The notes under the pieces: generated by a model
Databases searched by the model: none
Seen by the model: the letters and a program-made list of their open reading frames with translations, nothing else
Told to the model about the DNA's origin: nothing
Shown here: piece by piece, positions 61,793 through 64,000 of the stretch
How the letters are laid out: every line of letters begins with the position of its first letter
Numbering within the stretch: the first letter of the stretch is position 1
NCBI RefSeq assembly: GCF_900114835.1
Contig: NZ_FOUJ01000001.1
Location: 992,001-1,056,000 of the forward strand
Length of the DNA: 64,000 nucleotides
Reading direction: 5' to 3'
Source of the DNA: Methanolobus profundi
GTDB lineage: Archaea > Halobacteriota > Methanosarcinia > Methanosarcinales > Methanosarcinaceae
Position numbers and translations under genes: made by a program

Positions 61793-62179
61793 ATGAAGAC
61801 TGAGCGCAAGATACTGGTTTGTGAGAACGGAAAACTGGTACTTAAGAAGATATCAATGGCATACAAGGGTTCAAATGGAGAGACTGCCTACCTGTTCGAG
61901 CCTGAAAAGAAGGTAGAAAGTAAAATAGATAATGTTTATCAGCAAATTGAGAACAATTTCCTGCTAATAGGCCTTCTTAAAAAAGCAGATATGTCATCAC
62001 TCACCAATGAAGAGGTTGAGGCTCTGATGCTCAGAAAGCACGAAAAGGAAGAGCGTTTCCTTAAGGCCGGAAGGGCAAAAGGATACAAGCTCGATGTAGA
62101 TATCAACCCGGATGACATCCTTAAATTCTACATATCCCTCAATCCGGAAGAACGTGTTGCTCTTGAATGTAAGCCCTGA
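61793..62179 (+). CDS. Small conserved protein of unknown function
   Basis: A 128-aa protein; the frame reads from 61733, but GAGGCAATC ahead of the ATG at 61793 (MKTERKILVCENG) sets the start. The first 45 residues look like beta strands (KILVCENGKLVLKKISMAYKG, ETAYLFEPEKK) and the rest is helical (LTNEEVEALMLRKHEKEERFL). The protein is soluble and acidic. I do not recognise a family. Intergenic distance is 161 bases to the next gene, and T-runs follow (about 62193-62220). Confidence 0.7.
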   Translation: MKTERKILVCENGKLVLKKISMAYKGSNGETAYLFEPEKKVESKIDNVYQQIENNFLLIGLLKKADMSSLTNEEVEALMLRKHEKEERFLKAGRAKGYKLDVDINPDDILKFYISLNPEERVALECKP

Positions 62180-62340
62180 GCATATCCTTCTTCCTTTTTA
62201 GTTCTCCTATTTTTATTGATGTTCAGTATATGCAGGTTATTTAAATTCCTGTCACTCAGCTATTTATTATATATGTATTCAAAGCCTTTATCAGGCTGGA
62301 ATACCCTTCTGAACTAAAAATACATCCATTAGCTGAAAAT

Positions 62341-64000
62341 ATGTGCTCTATTACAGGTTTTTTTGATAACGATAATGCAATTGGATATACCCTTGATGCC
62401 CTCGAGATAACAAAGAACAGAGGACTGGACGGTATAGGTATACGAACCAGAAATGATATCTGCCTTGGGAAGAACGTCGAGTCTCTGAATATTGAAAGTG
62501 ATGTTCAGGAAATGAATGTCCTTGGACATCGGCTGCATTCCATGGTTAACTTCGTACTCCAGCCAATTGCCTATAAAGGAACGATCGTGGCCAACTGCGA
62601 GATATATAACTGGAAGGAACTTGGGATCAAATATGGTATCGAGGCACAGAACGATACCGATCTCCTGATACAACTTATTGAGAAACAACTCGCTGACAAG
62701 GTAACCGATACAGTTTCCATTAATGATACGCTCCGAACAATTGATGAAGTTCTGCTCGAGGTCATCGGGGTCTATGCTTTTGCTTACTGGCTCGATGATA
62801 CGGTCTATATAGCAAGGGATATCGTTGGTATCAAGCCGCTGTGGTATAGCAGTTCAACAGGCTTTGCATTCGCATCCGAGAAAAAAGCACTTGCAAAGAA
62901 CGGCTATACAGACATCAAGGAACTAAACCCCAGAGAGATCCTTGCATATAGAATAGGGGATGGCAGCATTGAGAAATTCAACCGCGAGTTCTTCTCGATC
63001 ACACCGGAACATGAAGGCAGCATAAGTGAAGTTGAGGCTAAAATGCATGAACTTCTGGAAGATGCAGTGTCCATACGAATGCCTGAAGAGAAGTTCGGGA
63101 TCCTGTTCTCCGGTGGTCTTGACTCAACTATAATCGCACACATGTGCAAACTCATGGGAAAAAGACCAGGAATTGATTTTACATGTTATACAGCAGGTCT
63201 GTCTGAAGTACAACTGCCACCTGATGTCGAATACGCTAAGAGGATGGCAGAAGAGCTTGGACTTGACCTGAAGATTAAAAGTATCGGCCTGGAAGAGGTT
63301 GAAACATACCTGAAGGACGTGGTCCCTCTTGTTGAGGACAGCAATGTGCCAAAGGTCGGGGTTGCACTTACAATGTATGCAGCCTGTGTAGCTGCAAAGG
63401 AAGATGGTATCAGGGTCATGTTCTCTGGTTCCGGTGCTGACGAGATATTCGCAGGTTATGACCGTCATAAACGTTCCACTGATATCAGTCGTGACTGCTA
63501 TGCCGATGTATTGAAGATCTACGAGAAAAATACCTATCGTGACGATGTTGTTTCAATGAACAATAACATCGAACTACGTGTTCCATATCTTGACAAGAGG
63601 TTCGTGGACTTTTGTCTGAAGATCCCGCCTGAATACAAGATCAGCGAAGAGCAGAACAAGCTCATACTCCGCATGCTCGGTGAAAAGATAGGGATCCCGG
63701 AAGAGGTCAGCCAGCGTAGAAAACAGGCAGCACAATATGGAAGCAGATTCGATAAGGCCATCGGTAAACTTGCAAAGAAGGCAGGGTGCAAGACAAAAAC
63801 AGAATACCTGAAGCAGTTCTACGACCAGCCAAATCTGAAACTGGGCGTGCTTTTCAGCTCAGGAAAGGACAGTAACTATGCTATGCACGTGATGCAACAG
63901 CAGAACTATTCCATTGAATGTCTTATCACGATCAAGAGCCAGAACCTTGACTCATATATGTTCCATACTCCTAACATCGACCTTGCACGCTTACAGGCAG
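62341..64000 (+). CDS. Asparagine-synthetase-like protein fused to a PP-loop (Dph6/DUF71-like) domain, 3' end outside window
   Basis: Open from ATG 62341 to the window end (553 codons). N-terminal glutaminase: MCSITGFF with catalytic Cys2, then glutamine-site loops. Asparagine synthetase domain: FSGGLDST (256-263), FSGSGADEIFAGYDRH, ELRVPYLDKRFVDF. A second ATP-pyrophosphatase P-loop follows, FSSGKDSNYAMH (505-516), then IKSQNLDSYMFHTPNIDLARLQA, which matches the N-terminus of DUF71/Dph6-type (diphthine-ammonia ligase-like) proteins. So one polypeptide carries two amidation or adenylation units. Whether the fused half performs the last step of diphthamide synthesis is inference. Confidence 0.9.
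   Translation, partial: MCSITGFFDNDNAIGYTLDALEITKNRGLDGIGIRTRNDICLGKNVESLNIESDVQEMNVLGHRLHSMVNFVLQPIAYKGTIVANCEIYNWKELGIKYGIEAQNDTDLLIQLIEKQLADKVTDTVSINDTLRTIDEVLLEVIGVYAFAYWLDDTVYIARDIVGIKPLWYSSSTGFAFASEKKALAKNGYTDIKELNPREILAYRIGDGSIEKFNREFFSITPEHEGSISEVEAKMHELLEDAVSIRMPEEKFGILFSGGLDSTIIAHMCKLMGKRPGIDFTCYTAGLSEVQLPPDVEYAKRMAEELGLDLKIKSIGLEEVETYLKDVVPLVEDSNVPKVGVALTMYAACVAAKEDGIRVMFSGSGADEIFAGYDRHKRSTDISRDCYADVLKIYEKNTYRDDVVSMNNNIELRVPYLDKRFVDFCLKIPPEYKISEEQNKLILRMLGEKIGIPEEVSQRRKQAAQYGSRFDKAIGKLAKKAGCKTKTEYLKQFYDQPNLKLGVLFSSGKDSNYAMHVMQQQNYSIECLITIKSQNLDSYMFHTPNIDLARLQA

Overview
The window looks like a chromosomal segment of a methylotrophic methanogen of the Methanosarcinaceae (Methanococcoides/Methanolobus-like). 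The evidence is an mch gene (methanopterin C1 pathway), methanopterin-synthesis genes (mptE-like, dihydropteroate-synthase-like), archaeal tRNA-modification genes (Trm1, Taw2), an archaeal LSm protein, an archaeal CobY/CobZ cobamide route, FtsZ, archaeal TATA-type promoters and a tRNA with a bulge-helix-bulge intron. No rRNA, CRISPR array or intact insertion sequence was seen. The genus is an inference; the family-level call is firm.

Layout. 1-3.0 kb: the 3' end of PEP synthase, then an AT-rich acquired gene with a nuclease-like N-terminus that abuts a broken gene fragment. 3.1-8.2 kb: a minus-strand cassette (alpha/beta hydrolase, radical SAM enzyme, membrane-anchored protein) flanked by two paralogous small membrane proteins, then lrgB-lrgA. 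8.4-14.7 kb: a DEAD-box RNA helicase with a basic tail and probable long leader, two tandem tRNA-Glu genes, an LSm plus winged-helix pair, a DUF3467 protein and a large DEVH helicase. 14.8-22.6 kb: a KaiC-like protein without a P-loop, MTA phosphorylase, DUF373, mptE, ileS and a SUMF1-type lipoprotein. 22.7-29 kb: a six-gene cobamide-assembly operon (cobY, cobS, cobZ, cbiB, cobD and a second cobD-like gene that has lost its PLP lysine).

29-45.6 kb: an AIM24-like protein, phosphoesterase, cupredoxin-like lipoprotein, trm1, winged-helix regulator, DUF2110, an MsvR-like redox regulator with an operator-like site, taw2, DUF2124, mch, a REC-PAS-histidine kinase, a translationally coupled membrane winged-helix/beta-rich/HEAT-repeat trio, a dihydropteroate-synthase-like gene and ftsZ. 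46-54 kb: an M50 protease with PDZ domains, a K+ channel and a partner RCK protein, TauE/SafE permease, intron-containing tRNA-Arg, an anchored surface protein, pheT and a UbiA-type prenyltransferase. 54.4-64 kb: a secretion-ATPase/TadC-like pair, rnhB, purQ-purS, a CDP-alcohol phosphatidyltransferase, a small conserved protein and the start of an asparagine-synthetase/PP-loop fusion.

Functional themes: C1 metabolism and its cofactors (mch, methanopterin, corrinoid), tRNA biology (two synthetases, two modification enzymes, three tRNAs), envelope and signalling modules. The best leads are the CobD pseudoenzyme, the MsvR-like regulator with a TTCG-N8-CGAA site, the radical-SAM cassette, the membrane-regulator/HEAT operon, the paired hairpin repeats at 35.7 and 59.6 kb, and the AsnB-PP-loop fusion.
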